Shown here: positions 1-7,843 of the stretch, one piece after another
Layout: every line of letters begins with the position of its first letter
Numbering within the stretch: the first letter of the stretch is position 1
DNA from: NORP181 sp047623555
GTDB lineage: Bacteria; Pseudomonadota; Alphaproteobacteria; Rhodobacterales; Rhodobacteraceae
NCBI GenBank assembly: GCA_047623555.1
Contig: JBLHMP010000010.1
Span: 1-63,490, forward strand
Direction: 5' to 3'
DNA: 63,490 nucleotides
Made by a program: the position numbers and the translations under genes
Notes under the pieces: model-generated
What the model saw: only the letters and a program-made list of their open reading frames with translations
Told to the model about the DNA's origin: nothing
Databases searched by the model: none

Positions 1-555
1 GGTGCCTATCGATTATTGCGCGACGTTCAGGCGATTTCCGCCGGGCAATTCTATTCTGAGGATGAATATGACCTGGGCCTGCTGAAATCCAGCGGTCGGC
101 GGCTGTTGGAATTGGGCCGGTCCTGTTTACGTTGCGATTATCGCGGCGGCACGGCGATGTTTCATCTTTGGTCCGGGCTGGCCGACTATGTGCGGGACCA
201 CAGCATCGAAATCATGTTTGGCGTCGCCAGTTTTCACGGCACCGATGTGACGGCATTGGCGCAGCCTTTGTCGATGCTGCACCGGAACCATCTGGCGCCG
301 GGTGATCTGCGGGTAAAGGCGCGCGACGCGCAGTATCAGAGCATGGATTTACTGGACGCAGATACGCTTGATCGGAAGCGCGCGATGCTGCAAACGCCAG
401 CGTTGATCAAGGCCTATCTGCGGCTTGGTGGTTTTGTAGGCGAGGGGGCCTGGGTCGACCATGACTTTAACACCACCGATGTCTGTCTGGTGATGGATAC
501 CGCGCGGATGAACCAACGTCAGCGGCGGATTTACACCGGAGGACGGGCGCGATGA
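1..555 (+). CDS. olsB: L-ornithine N-alpha-acyltransferase OlsB, 5' end missing
   Basis: The reading frame is open from base 1, so the gene begins before the window and about 184 residues are visible. In the family, OlsB moves a 3-hydroxyacyl group from ACP to the alpha-amino group of ornithine, the first step of ornithine-lipid synthesis. The ELGRSC...YRGG stretch is typical of OlsB and haemolysin-like GNAT acyltransferases, as is the late FVGEGAWVDHDFNTTDV block. The stop overlaps the start of the next gene by ATGA, and that gene encodes the matching second-step acyltransferase, which supports the call. The N-terminal third cannot be assessed. Confidence 0.85.
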   Translation, partial: GAYRLLRDVQAISAGQFYSEDEYDLGLLKSSGRRLLELGRSCLRCDYRGGTAMFHLWSGLADYVRDHSIEIMFGVASFHGTDVTALAQPLSMLHRNHLAPGDLRVKARDAQYQSMDLLDADTLDRKRAMLQTPALIKAYLRLGGFVGEGAWVDHDFNTTDVCLVMDTARMNQRQRRIYTGGRAR

Positions 556-1379
556 ACCCGCTTTGGCATAGCGAAACGGCGCCGGATCCGGTGGTGATAG
601 GACCGATGGGCTGGCTGCGGATCGTGTTGCGTGGGCTGGTGTTGGGCACGCTGGTGTTTGGCTGCTTGATCCTATTGTTACTGCTACGGCTGATTGAGCG
701 GCCGCTATGCGGATTGCATCGCCCGGTGACGCCGTTCATCACCCAATTTGTCTGTCGCAGTGCGTTCTACATTCTCGGCATAAAATTCCGCACCTCGGGT
801 GATTTGATGTCGCATCGGGGTGCTGTTGTGGCCAATCATAGCTCTTGGTTGGATATTTTCACGCTGAACGCCCGCAAACGTATCTATTTTGTTTCAAAGT
901 CCGAAGTGGCGAGCTGGCCGGGCATTGGTTGGCTGGCCCGCGCCACCGGCACTGTGTTTATCGAACGCAATCCCAAACGTGCCCGTGAGCAGACGCTGTT
1001 ATTTGAGAAACGGCTGCTGGCCGGGCATAAACTGTTATTCTTTCCCGAAGGCACCTCAACGGATGGGCTTCGGGTGTTGCCGTTCAAAACCGCATTGTTT
1101 CAGGCGTTTTTTTCGGATCATCTGCGCGACCAGATGTATATTCAACCAGTGACGGTGATCTATCACGCGCCTGTTGGTGAACCGGTGCGGTTTTACGGCT
1201 GGTGGGGCGATATGGATTTTGGCAGCCATCTGATCAAAACAATGGCAGCGCGCAATCCCGGCTCGGTTGAAGTTATTTACCACGACCCACTGCGGGTTGC
1301 CGATTTTGCCGATCGCAAAACCCTGGCGGCGGCCTGTCGCGAAATCGTTCGGGGCGGGCATAGGCTGCTTGAGCACTGA
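552..1379 (+). CDS. olsA: lyso-ornithine lipid O-acyltransferase OlsA (PlsC family)
   Basis: This 275-residue membrane-associated acyltransferase would add the second acyl chain to lyso-ornithine lipid. A hydrophobic segment lies at residues 23-46. The PlsC-family HX4D catalytic motif is seen as NHSSWLD (His96, Asp101), and the substrate-binding FPEGT motif is at 164-168. It is translationally coupled to olsB by a 4-base ATGA overlap. The same family includes 1-acylglycerol-3-phosphate acyltransferases (PlsC); the olsB neighbour makes OlsA the better name. Confidence 0.85.
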   Translation: MNPLWHSETAPDPVVIGPMGWLRIVLRGLVLGTLVFGCLILLLLLRLIERPLCGLHRPVTPFITQFVCRSAFYILGIKFRTSGDLMSHRGAVVANHSSWLDIFTLNARKRIYFVSKSEVASWPGIGWLARATGTVFIERNPKRAREQTLLFEKRLLAGHKLLFFPEGTSTDGLRVLPFKTALFQAFFSDHLRDQMYIQPVTVIYHAPVGEPVRFYGWWGDMDFGSHLIKTMAARNPGSVEVIYHDPLRVADFADRKTLAAACREIVRGGHRLLEH

Positions 1380-1537
1380 CAAACCGAAGTATTTAGCAGA
1401 AAATCATGAAATCAAACGCTCACTTTCAATTTTATGTTGAAAAAGAGCCGATTCTGTTGCCTGATATGTTCGCACTTTATTGCTGTGTCGCCGACCTAAA
1501 CAGCAATGTTCTCATTTGACAAAAAGGCTGTTCAGTT

Positions 1538-2689
1538 ATGAAAATCGCCAAAGTTTCTGCCAATGTTCCGTCCAAAGCCGCAACCAGTTCGGAGGCTGCG
1601 TTCAAGAAAATTCTCGACACTCTTGTGGCGGCGCAAACATCTGTGGACGATTTGCTTGCCGCCGTTAAGAAAATGGACCCTGTGGCGCCTGCCTCGGTCA
1701 AGGACGTGGCCAAGCAGCAGAAAATCACCAATGGCCGGGCCGCTGTTTTTAAAGATCTCGCCAAAAGCGCCAAGCGCGGCGAATTGCATACCAATCCGGC
1801 CAAGCTGGGGGCGATGATCAAAAACCTGAACACCGACATCGCAGCGGCCAACTGGATCGAAGGCGGCGTTGCCGGGCATCTGGATGTGTTTTTTCAAGGC
1901 CAAATTGATGATATAAAAGAAGAAATTACCCGCGCCCTCCCCAAAGGGGTTTTTGAGGCGTCCTTTGATTTGAACGGAATATTGACCCGCTTTGGCCGCG
2001 TGCAATCAAAACAACGCTGGACCAAATTTTCTGCTGGTCGACGCCTATTGATAAGCGATTGCCGCGAGGCCGCCGAAGAGCAGGACCGCCAGAATAAAAT
2101 CAAGGCGATGATGAATGATTCTGAGCGCCGCAAAATAAAGATGAAGGATCGTGAAAAGATCATCAAAACCTGTTTGGCCAATGCCAACGCAACGCCGAAA
2201 TCGGTCGGGGTGTTGCTTGATGCTGCGTTTGCCAAACAGGATAAACCCAGCCGCGACAAATGGGCCACGTATTTGCAACTGGGGGCAGGGGGGAGTTATC
2301 GGCTGAACTCTTGCGGTAGTTGTTTTGGGTATAAAATGCACACGACCATGAGCAGTGATTCATGGACTGCAAATGCCAATGAAGCTGTGTCGATCGACGA
2401 TAATACACCCGATAAAATACTGTCGGGCCTATTGAAAACCACGGATTGGAAACAACTACATGCCACATTAGAGGTGGGCTCAAACACCAAGGACTGGCCG
2501 CATGTGTTTCTGTTTGCAGGGGTGTTAAACGGTGACAAAAGATGGGCTGCGGTAAAGACCGCTTTAGAGGTTGATGACAACTGGATTAGAAAGGCACAGG
2601 CGCAGATGACTGGGGAACTGGTTAAAATTAAGGCCGATCTGGAATCGAAAATCAAAAAGGCCAAAGCTGTCTATGGCTCTAATATGTAG
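1538..2689 (+). CDS. hypothetical protein, unrecognised family
   Basis: This 383-residue protein matches no family I recognise. It has no signal peptide or membrane segment. The N-terminal 130 residues are rich in Lys and Ala and probably helical. The middle is highly charged (EEQDRQNKIKAMM, then KMKDREKIIK). The C-terminal third is more globular, with Trp residues and a CGSC motif near residue 258. It stands alone between olsA and rpsB, starts with ATG after a weak purine-rich site, and reads as more A/T-rich than its neighbours, which could mean horizontal acquisition. Its stop codon lies inside a tandem repeat (2673-2728). The length and clean frame make it likely to be real, but its function is unknown. 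Confidence 0.6.
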   Translation: MKIAKVSANVPSKAATSSEAAFKKILDTLVAAQTSVDDLLAAVKKMDPVAPASVKDVAKQQKITNGRAAVFKDLAKSAKRGELHTNPAKLGAMIKNLNTDIAAANWIEGGVAGHLDVFFQGQIDDIKEEITRALPKGVFEASFDLNGILTRFGRVQSKQRWTKFSAGRRLLISDCREAAEEQDRQNKIKAMMNDSERRKIKMKDREKIIKTCLANANATPKSVGVLLDAAFAKQDKPSRDKWATYLQLGAGGSYRLNSCGSCFGYKMHTTMSSDSWTANANEAVSIDDNTPDKILSGLLKTTDWKQLHATLEVGSNTKDWPHVFLFAGVLNGDKRWAAVKTALEVDDNWIRKAQAQMTGELVKIKADLESKIKKAKAVYGSNM

Positions 2690-2728
2690 CTGCAATGGCT
2701 CTAATATGTAGCTGCAATATGTAGCTGC
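2673..2728 (+). repeat. 22-bp tandem repeat across a stop codon
   Basis: The unit begins ATGGCTCTAATATG and ends TAGCTGCA. It occurs at 2673-2694 and 2695-2716, followed by a partial copy of its last 12 bases (2717-2728). The TAG stop of the hypothetical gene lies in the first copy. Because 22 is not a multiple of 3, a change in copy number would move the downstream frame but not alter the protein, which ends in copy one. Confidence 0.9.
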
Positions 2729-2751
2729 GCCGCGAATGCGTGATCTGGCCC

Positions 2752-2780
2752 TTGCCCCCATGCCAAACCTGACATATACG
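2752..2780 (+). promoter_or_regulatory. candidate sigma-70 promoter for rpsB-tsf
   Basis: TTGCCC (2752-2757) and TATACG (2775-2780) are separated by 17 bases. This gives a leader of roughly 115 bases before rpsB. It is the best sigma-70-like match in the rpsB upstream region, found by eye only. Confidence 0.4.
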
Positions 2781-2840
2781 CGCGCCATTCAATCCCGCAG
2801 GTGGGGGTTGGGCCGATGGAGGAGAAATCTTCAAAGGTCC

Positions 2841-2904
2841 GCCGGTTGGAGCATTCGCTCTGAGTTCCCCCACTGAGGTTTAAACCGGAAAGGAAACTCC
2901 GAGC
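2841..2904 (+). promoter_or_regulatory. structured rpsB 5' leader, possible S2 autoregulatory element
   Basis: Just before rpsB there is a small hairpin GAGC-ATTC-GCTC (2849-2860), a perfect 10-base palindrome GGTTTAAACC (2877-2886), and a GAGTTCC segment (2862-2868) that can pair with GGAAACTC (2892-2899). The last pairing would cover the AAGGA ribosome-binding region. Feedback control of rpsB by S2 through its leader is known in other bacteria; applying it here is inference. Confidence 0.35.
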
Positions 2905-3708
2905 ATGGCTCTTCCCGAGTTCACCATGCGTCAGCTGCTAGAAGCTGGCGTTCACTTTGGTCACCAAACGCAGCGTTGGAACCCACGTATGGGTCCCTAT
3001 ATCTATGGCGCGCGTAATGGCATCCACATTCTTGACCTGACGCAAACTGTTCCTCTGCTGGACCAGGCGTTGGAAGCAATTCGCGACACCGTGGCCAAAG
3101 GCGGCCGTGTCCTGTTTGTTGGGACCAAACGCCAGGCGGCAACTCCGCTGGCCGATGCTGCTGAGAAATCAGCACAGTATTTCATGAACCACCGTTGGTT
3201 GGGCGGTACGCTGACCAACTGGCAGACTGTTTCCAAATCCATCGCTCGGCTAAAGAAGCTGGACGAAGTGATGGAAGACGGCACCGACGGGCTGACCAAA
3301 AAAGAGCGTCTGGGCATGGAACGTGACCAGGGCAAATTGCAGGCATCGCTGGGCGGTATCCGCGAAATGGGCAGCATACCTGATCTGTTGTTCGTCATTG
3401 ACGTGCGCAAAGAGGCGCTGGCCATTGCCGAAGCCAACAAGCTCGGCATTCCTGTTGTTGCTGTTGTTGACACCAACTGTTCGCCTGATGGTGTTGATTA
3501 CATCATCCCGGGCAATGACGATGCGGCCCGTGCCATCGCGCTGTATTGCGATCTGGCAGCCCGTGCATGTCTTGACGGCATGTCGGCCCAACTGGGTGCG
3601 GCTGGCGTTGATATCGGTGCATTCGAAGAAGCTCCGATTGAAGAAGTTGTTGCTGTCGAAGAAGTTGTTGTTGACGCGGTTGCAGAAGAGACACCTGCCG
3701 CAAGCTGA
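2905..3708 (+). CDS. rpsB: 30S ribosomal protein S2
   Basis: This 267-residue protein opens with the conserved ALPEFTMRQLLEAGVHFGHQ block and contains NPRMGPYIYG and HRWLGGTLTNW, all typical of bacterial S2, which joins the small subunit late and helps recruit S1. An acidic Val/Glu-rich tail of about 30 residues follows the core, as is common in alphaproteobacteria. It is followed by tsf, the classic rpsB-tsf order, with a hairpin between them. Confidence 0.98.
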   Translation: MALPEFTMRQLLEAGVHFGHQTQRWNPRMGPYIYGARNGIHILDLTQTVPLLDQALEAIRDTVAKGGRVLFVGTKRQAATPLADAAEKSAQYFMNHRWLGGTLTNWQTVSKSIARLKKLDEVMEDGTDGLTKKERLGMERDQGKLQASLGGIREMGSIPDLLFVIDVRKEALAIAEANKLGIPVVAVVDTNCSPDGVDYIIPGNDDAARAIALYCDLAARACLDGMSAQLGAAGVDIGAFEEAPIEEVVAVEEVVVDAVAEETPAAS

Positions 3709-3740
3709 TCCGTCACACCCATGTGACGTACTACCTATAT

Positions 3741-3761
3741 GGGGCAGGTGATACCTGCCCC
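3741..3761 (+). terminator. rpsB-tsf intergenic hairpin, possible attenuator
   Basis: A perfect 9-bp stem GGGGCAGGT/ACCTGCCCC has a 3-base loop and is followed by AATCCCGTTTT. The short T tract suggests partial termination or processing that sets the S2:EF-Ts ratio rather than a full stop. Confidence 0.5.
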
Positions 3762-3792
3762 AATCCCGTTTTGATTTGAGGAGACCCAAAAG

Positions 3793-4665
3793 ATGGCAAT
3801 CACAGCATCTATGGTCAAAGAACTGCGCGACAGCACCGGCGCAGGCATGATGGACGCCAAAAAAGCATTGACCGCCGTTGACGGCGACATGGACGCCGCC
3901 GTGGATTGGCTGCGCACCAAAGGTCTGGCCAAAGCGGCCAAAAAATCCGGTCGCACCGCCGCCGAAGGTCTGGTTGGCGTTTGCGTCGATGGTGGCAAAG
4001 GTGTTGCCGTCGAAGTGAACTCGGAAACCGATTTTGTTGGCAAAAATGCTGACTTCCAAGCCATGGTTGCTGCCATCACCAAAACCGCATTGGGTGTGTC
4101 GGACGTTGACGCGCTGAACGCGGCAGACCTGGGCGGTAAAACCGTTGCCGAAACCATCACCGCCAAAATCGCCACCATTGGCGAAAACATGTCGGTGCGC
4201 CGGATGTCTGTCCTGCAAGGCGACACCGTTGTGTCCTATGTGCACAATGCAGCCGCTGCAGGCATGGGCAACATCGGCGTTCTGGTTGCCATGACCGGCG
4301 GCGAAGAAGCGTTTGGTAAACAGGTCGCAATGCATATTGCTGCTGTGAACCCCGCTTCGCTGAGCGAAGACGATCTGGACCTAGCCGTGATCGAAAAAGA
4401 GAAAAAAGTTCAGATGGATATTGCTCGTGAAAGCGGCAAGCCAGAGGCAGTGATCGAAAAGATGATCGTTGGCCGGATGAAAAAATATCTTGCCGATGTC
4501 ACGTTGCTGAACCAGACTTTTGTTGTGAATCCTGACCTGACCGTTGGCGCCGCTGCCAAAGAGGCCGGTGCCACAATCACCGGGTTTGTGCGTCTGGAAG
4601 TTGGCGAAGGCATCGACGTTGTCAAAGAAGACTTTGCAGCCGAAGTTGCCAAAATGAGCAGCTAA
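3793..4665 (+). CDS. tsf: translation elongation factor Ts
   Basis: This 290-residue protein is the guanine-nucleotide exchange factor for EF-Tu. The N-terminal UBA-like domain (MVKELRDSTGAGMMDAKKAL) is followed by the TDFV motif (residues 79-82), which contacts EF-Tu, and then by the dimerisation core. Length and order after rpsB are standard. The GAGGAGACC ribosome-binding site precedes ATG 3793. Transcription probably ends at the hairpin at 4694. Confidence 0.98.
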   Translation: MAITASMVKELRDSTGAGMMDAKKALTAVDGDMDAAVDWLRTKGLAKAAKKSGRTAAEGLVGVCVDGGKGVAVEVNSETDFVGKNADFQAMVAAITKTALGVSDVDALNAADLGGKTVAETITAKIATIGENMSVRRMSVLQGDTVVSYVHNAAAAGMGNIGVLVAMTGGEEAFGKQVAMHIAAVNPASLSEDDLDLAVIEKEKKVQMDIARESGKPEAVIEKMIVGRMKKYLADVTLLNQTFVVNPDLTVGAAAKEAGATITGFVRLEVGEGIDVVKEDFAAEVAKMSS

Positions 4666-4693
4666 ACGCTTTTGCATCATTTGATGAATTTTA

Positions 4694-4728
4694 GGGCAGG
4701 GCACAGATTGTGTCCTGCCCTTTTCTTT
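4694..4728 (+). terminator. Rho-independent terminator after tsf
   Basis: A 12-bp stem with one G-U pair (GGGCAGGGCACA / TGTGTCCTGCCC) has a GAT loop and is followed by TTTTCTTT. Confidence 0.85.
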
Positions 4729-4766
4729 GTGACAGTTGCCCTAATACTTTTGCAAAGGAGACCGTC

Positions 4767-5615
4767 ATGACGACGCAGATTTTCCTGGTGGTGATCGCGG
4801 CTGCCATACTGCACGCGGTCTGGAATGCCTCGATCAAAGACTCAGGCGATAAATTCGTCAATATGGCAGCGGTGATTCTCGGGCAGGCGCCGCTTGCCGC
4901 GTTAACCCTGCTGTTTGTGCCGATTCCCGTGTTTGACAGCCTGCCGTATCTGCTGGTCGGGATTGCTTTGCACATTGGCTATCAATTCTTTTTGCCGCTC
5001 TCGTATAAATACGGCGATCTGACGCTGGTTTATCCCATCGCGCGCGGTGTCGCGCCGTTGATTGTTGCCGGTATTTCGGTGCTGTTTCTGGGAGTCGAGC
5101 TTAACACTGTGGAAATCATCGGCGTGTTAACCATTGGCACTGGCATCATGAGCCTGGCATTGGTGCGCAAAAGCGACGGCCAGCGCAACGGCAAAGCGGT
5201 TGGACTGGCGCTGATCACCGGCTGTTTCATCGCCTCATATTCACTGGTGGATGGCACTGGCGCGCGGATTGCTGGCACCGCCATCGGATTTTACGGCTTG
5301 TTGGCGTTGGGGTCGACCCTTGGCTACAGCGTGATTCTGTCAGTTTGGAAGCCCGGCACCCTAAGGTTGGCGTGGCGCAGCCGTAAACTGAAGGGTTTGT
5401 TGGGCGGCAGTGCGTCGTTTATTGCGTTTTCGCTGGTCATTTGGGCCTTTACCCAGGCGCCAATTGCATTGGTCACGGCGTTGCGTGAAACCAGCATTAT
5501 ATTTGCGCTGCTGATTGGCGTGTTTGTTCTGAAAGAAAAGCTCGACCTGATGAAAGTGGTTTCGACGATGATCACCGTTGGCGGCGCGATCATAATGAAA
5601 TTTTCCAAACATTAG
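4767..5615 (+). CDS. DMT-superfamily (EamA) transporter
   Basis: This inner-membrane protein of 282 residues has about ten hydrophobic segments arranged as two EamA repeats, typical of drug/metabolite exporters. The second repeat carries the usual ITQAPIALVTALRETSIIFA-like region and the KEKLDLMKVVSTMITVGGA tail. ATG 4767 was chosen because AAAGGAGA lies 6 bases upstream; an in-frame ATG at 4710 sits inside the tsf terminator. The substrate is unknown. It is monocistronic. Confidence 0.85.
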   Translation: MTTQIFLVVIAAAILHAVWNASIKDSGDKFVNMAAVILGQAPLAALTLLFVPIPVFDSLPYLLVGIALHIGYQFFLPLSYKYGDLTLVYPIARGVAPLIVAGISVLFLGVELNTVEIIGVLTIGTGIMSLALVRKSDGQRNGKAVGLALITGCFIASYSLVDGTGARIAGTAIGFYGLLALGSTLGYSVILSVWKPGTLRLAWRSRKLKGLLGGSASFIAFSLVIWAFTQAPIALVTALRETSIIFALLIGVFVLKEKLDLMKVVSTMITVGGAIIMKFSKH

Positions 5616-5985
5616 ATGTTGGGGGGATTTGGACAGAATCATAAAGGGTGCAGAAACAAATTTTCTGCGGACAGGCCTTCGGAGCCGCATCACTGCGGCC
5701 CCGAATTCTTTGAAGGCCCCGATTCGATGGGGATGGAACGGGCCTTTCAATTCTCCGACCCAGATGTGCGAAATTCACATCCGAGCCGAACAGGTCAGAG
5801 AGCCTCGTAATTCTTCAAGGGTCATTTCCCGGTGCTCCTAGGCCAAAGCCACTACTCACGGAACATGATCAACCTGCACCTTTCCCCTACGTCAGGAAAG
5901 TAATGAATTCCTTACCTTAGCGAAGTTTCCTGAAATAAGATGTTTTTGGAAAAAGGCGCAATCGCCCGTCCATGCATGATAATGC
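5616..5985. other. 370-base stretch without a convincing gene
   Basis: Short frames are open on both strands but none has recognisable protein features. On the minus strand a 16-codon frame starting MTLEELRGSL (about 5782-5832) follows an AGGAGC site and stops; the continuing frame looks like degraded coding sequence. A terminator for the leftward aroQ-luxR unit lies at its right end. I see nothing else I can name. Confidence 0.5.
5950..5967 (-). terminator. terminator of the aroQ-luxR unit
   Basis: Read on the minus strand, a short GGCG-ATTG-CGCC stem (extendable by a G-U pair) is followed directly by TTTTT, about 20 bases beyond the luxR stop. The stem is short, so efficiency is uncertain. 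Confidence 0.5.
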
Positions 5986-6741
5986 TTAGGCTTCGAGCAC
6001 AAACATCTGATTGTGCATTGAGGCCTTAAGAACCGCCTGTGCCGTGGTCTCGACCGCCAGCGATTCCCGCGCCAAACGCAGGTGTTTTTCGACCGTGGCC
6101 GAGGTCAGCCCCATGAGCAGCGCAATGTCTTGCGTGGTCTTGCCATCCCCAACCCATTCCAGAGCTTCGCGCTGACGTTTGGTCAATGACCGGGTCGGCG
6201 ACGTATAGGGCAGGGTCTGAATTCTCAGATGCGCGATGTTGTTCATCAGCAAAATATCGCGGCCATGTTCATCCCATACCGCATCAATATCGGCCTGGTT
6301 TAACCCGGCTTCGGCACACAGAGATATGGCGCCTTTGGATCTGGCGGACACCGGTCTAAAGCTGATGGTATAGCCAACAGTAACGCCTTTTCGGACATTA
6401 AAGTCGTGAACCCGCCGTTCCTGCGCCGTTAGGGTGCCACTGGCCAACATCTGGGCCATCAGCTGCCAACTTGCAGCGCCTTCGTTTTCGCGCGCCCAAT
6501 GCAGCATCGGAGCGTGAAAAAACAACCCACTGTGCAGGAAACCATCAACATAATCATTGTTGTGGTTGGTCAGGACAAGAAAGTCTTCGGGATCACCAAA
6601 GGATGTTTTGGTCAAATAGCGAGTATAGCCATAGATCAGCCGATCAAAGCCATAGCTGGCCATTTTTTCGGTATGTGCGGTCCACAATTCTTCGAGAGAT
6701 TGGGCGCCTGAGACGAAATACAGGTAGTCATGCAGGGTCAT
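5986..6741 (-). CDS. LuxR-family regulator with autoinducer-binding-like domain
   Basis: This 251-residue protein has an N-terminal ligand domain (about residues 1-160) and a C-terminal LuxR/GerE helix-turn-helix (LTKRQREALEWVGDGKTTQDIALLMG onward). ATG 6741 overlaps the aroQ stop by ATGA, so it is coupled to aroQ; upstream starts would lie within aroQ. No luxI gene is present in the window, so it is a LuxR solo here. The Asp-Pro pair normally lining the AHL pocket appears to be replaced (HAPMLHW), so ligand specificity may be altered. What it regulates is not visible from the sequence. Confidence 0.8.
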   Translation of the reverse strand: MTLHDYLYFVSGAQSLEELWTAHTEKMASYGFDRLIYGYTRYLTKTSFGDPEDFLVLTNHNNDYVDGFLHSGLFFHAPMLHWARENEGAASWQLMAQMLASGTLTAQERRVHDFNVRKGVTVGYTISFRPVSARSKGAISLCAEAGLNQADIDAVWDEHGRDILLMNNIAHLRIQTLPYTSPTRSLTKRQREALEWVGDGKTTQDIALLMGLTSATVEKHLRLARESLAVETTAQAVLKASMHNQMFVLEA

Positions 6742-7187
6742 TTTTCCTCCGCGACTGACAGATGCAAGGCCAGCGCATCCAAGGCCAACAAATAGCCCTG
6801 CGAGCCAAAGCCGCAAATTTGCCCCAACGCCACCGGGGCGATATAGGATTTGTGGCGAAATTCTTCGCGGGCATGAATGTTGGACAGGTGCACTTCGACC
6901 AACGGCAATTCGACCGATGCAATGGCATCCATCAGCGCAATCGACGTGTGTGTATAGGCACCGGCGTTCAGAACCAGCCCATCCTGCGTGCCTTTGGCGG
7001 CATGGATGGCATCAATCAACGCACCCTCGTGATTGGACTGAAAACATCTAATTTCCATGTCCAGCGTTTGCCCGTGCTTTACACAGGCCGCTTCCACCAT
7101 CGCAAGTGTCGTTGATCCATATACTTCGGGTTGTCGTGTTCCCAATAGGTTTAGGTTGGGGCCGTTAAGCACCAGTATATTAGTCAT
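6738..7187 (-). CDS. aroQ: type II 3-dehydroquinate dehydratase
   Basis: This 149-residue cytosolic enzyme of the shikimate pathway dehydrates 3-dehydroquinate to 3-dehydroshikimate. It has the family start ILVLNGPNLNLLGTRQPEVYG with the catalytic Tyr (Tyr23), NAGAYTHTS, and the EVHLSNIHAREEFRHKS segment with the catalytic His (His100). The length is normal. It heads a two-gene unit with the downstream LuxR regulator, an unusual partner. Confidence 0.95.
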   Translation of the reverse strand: MTNILVLNGPNLNLLGTRQPEVYGSTTLAMVEAACVKHGQTLDMEIRCFQSNHEGALIDAIHAAKGTQDGLVLNAGAYTHTSIALMDAIASVELPLVEVHLSNIHAREEFRHKSYIAPVALGQICGFGSQGYLLALDALALHLSVAEEK

Positions 7188-7295
7188 TGTTCAAATCATC
7201 CCACATCTATCTTCATTTAAACTGGATATTTCTAAGTGTGTCCAGTGTGCGATGGCTCAGGTGGGACTCCAGCGCCTCAAATGGGCCGATCTCGT

Positions 7296-7325
7296 GCAGA
7301 CAAGACACAATTGGGCCTTGTCTGC
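7296..7325 (-). terminator. hairpin between maoC and aroQ
   Basis: A perfect 9-bp inverted repeat, GCAGACAAG / CTTGTCTGC, has a 12-base loop and lies just past the stop of the leftward MaoC gene. There is no T tract, so it may be a weak terminator or a processing or RNA-stability element. Confidence 0.4.
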
Positions 7326-7354
7326 ATACTATCACGCGTCTTAATCGTCGGTTC

Positions 7355-7831
7355 TTAATCATCGGCGGCAAAGATCGCCAACCCCAACCATTCAGCAACC
7401 AAAGCCGGGGTTTCTGAGCCCTCGATTTCAACGGTCAGAATGTTTTCACGCAACATTTCGGTAGGGTTGCGTTTGGTGACCGCTTTGGACACAAACCGCC
7501 CGCGCAGCCGTGATCCGGCTTTGACCGGCGACAGGAATCGAAGTTTGTTTAAACCATAGTTGATGCCCATGACCTGCCCCGGCAACATGCCAAAGCAGTC
7601 ATAGGAAAAACGGCTGGCCAGTGACAGGGTCAGAAACCCATGTGCGATGGTGCCGCCAAACGGTGTTTCAGCGGCAGCACGGATTGGGTCAACGTGAATC
7701 CACTGGTTGTCTTGGGTGGTTTTGGCAAAGTCATCAATCATCGCCTGATCAACCAAAATCCAGTTCGATACGCCGACCACTTCGCCGATTTTGGCTGTGG
7801 CTTTGGCAATTGCGGTATCAATAGCGCTCAT
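7355..7831 (-). CDS. MaoC-family (R)-enoyl-CoA hydratase
   Basis: This 158-residue hot-dog-fold protein carries the hydratase-2 motif around DNQWIHVDP (Asp41, His46) followed by FGGTIAHGFLTLSL. Family members hydrate trans-2-enoyl-CoA to (R)-3-hydroxyacyl-CoA. It is the third gene of a minus-strand unit with an MDR reductase and an isomerase-like crotonase, which supports a role in fatty-acyl or branched acyl-CoA metabolism. The exact substrate is unknown. Confidence 0.85.
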   Translation of the reverse strand: MSAIDTAIAKATAKIGEVVGVSNWILVDQAMIDDFAKTTQDNQWIHVDPIRAAAETPFGGTIAHGFLTLSLASRFSYDCFGMLPGQVMGINYGLNKLRFLSPVKAGSRLRGRFVSKAVTKRNPTEMLRENILTVEIEGSETPALVAEWLGLAIFAADD

Positions 7832-7843
7832 GTTTTGTTTCCT

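Noticed and set aside
3250..4335. Long open frame (361 codons) on the minus strand opposite rpsB and tsf
   Set aside because: It is antisense to two certain core genes, has a low-complexity His/Asn/Gly-rich translation and no ribosome site; it is a by-product of codon bias.
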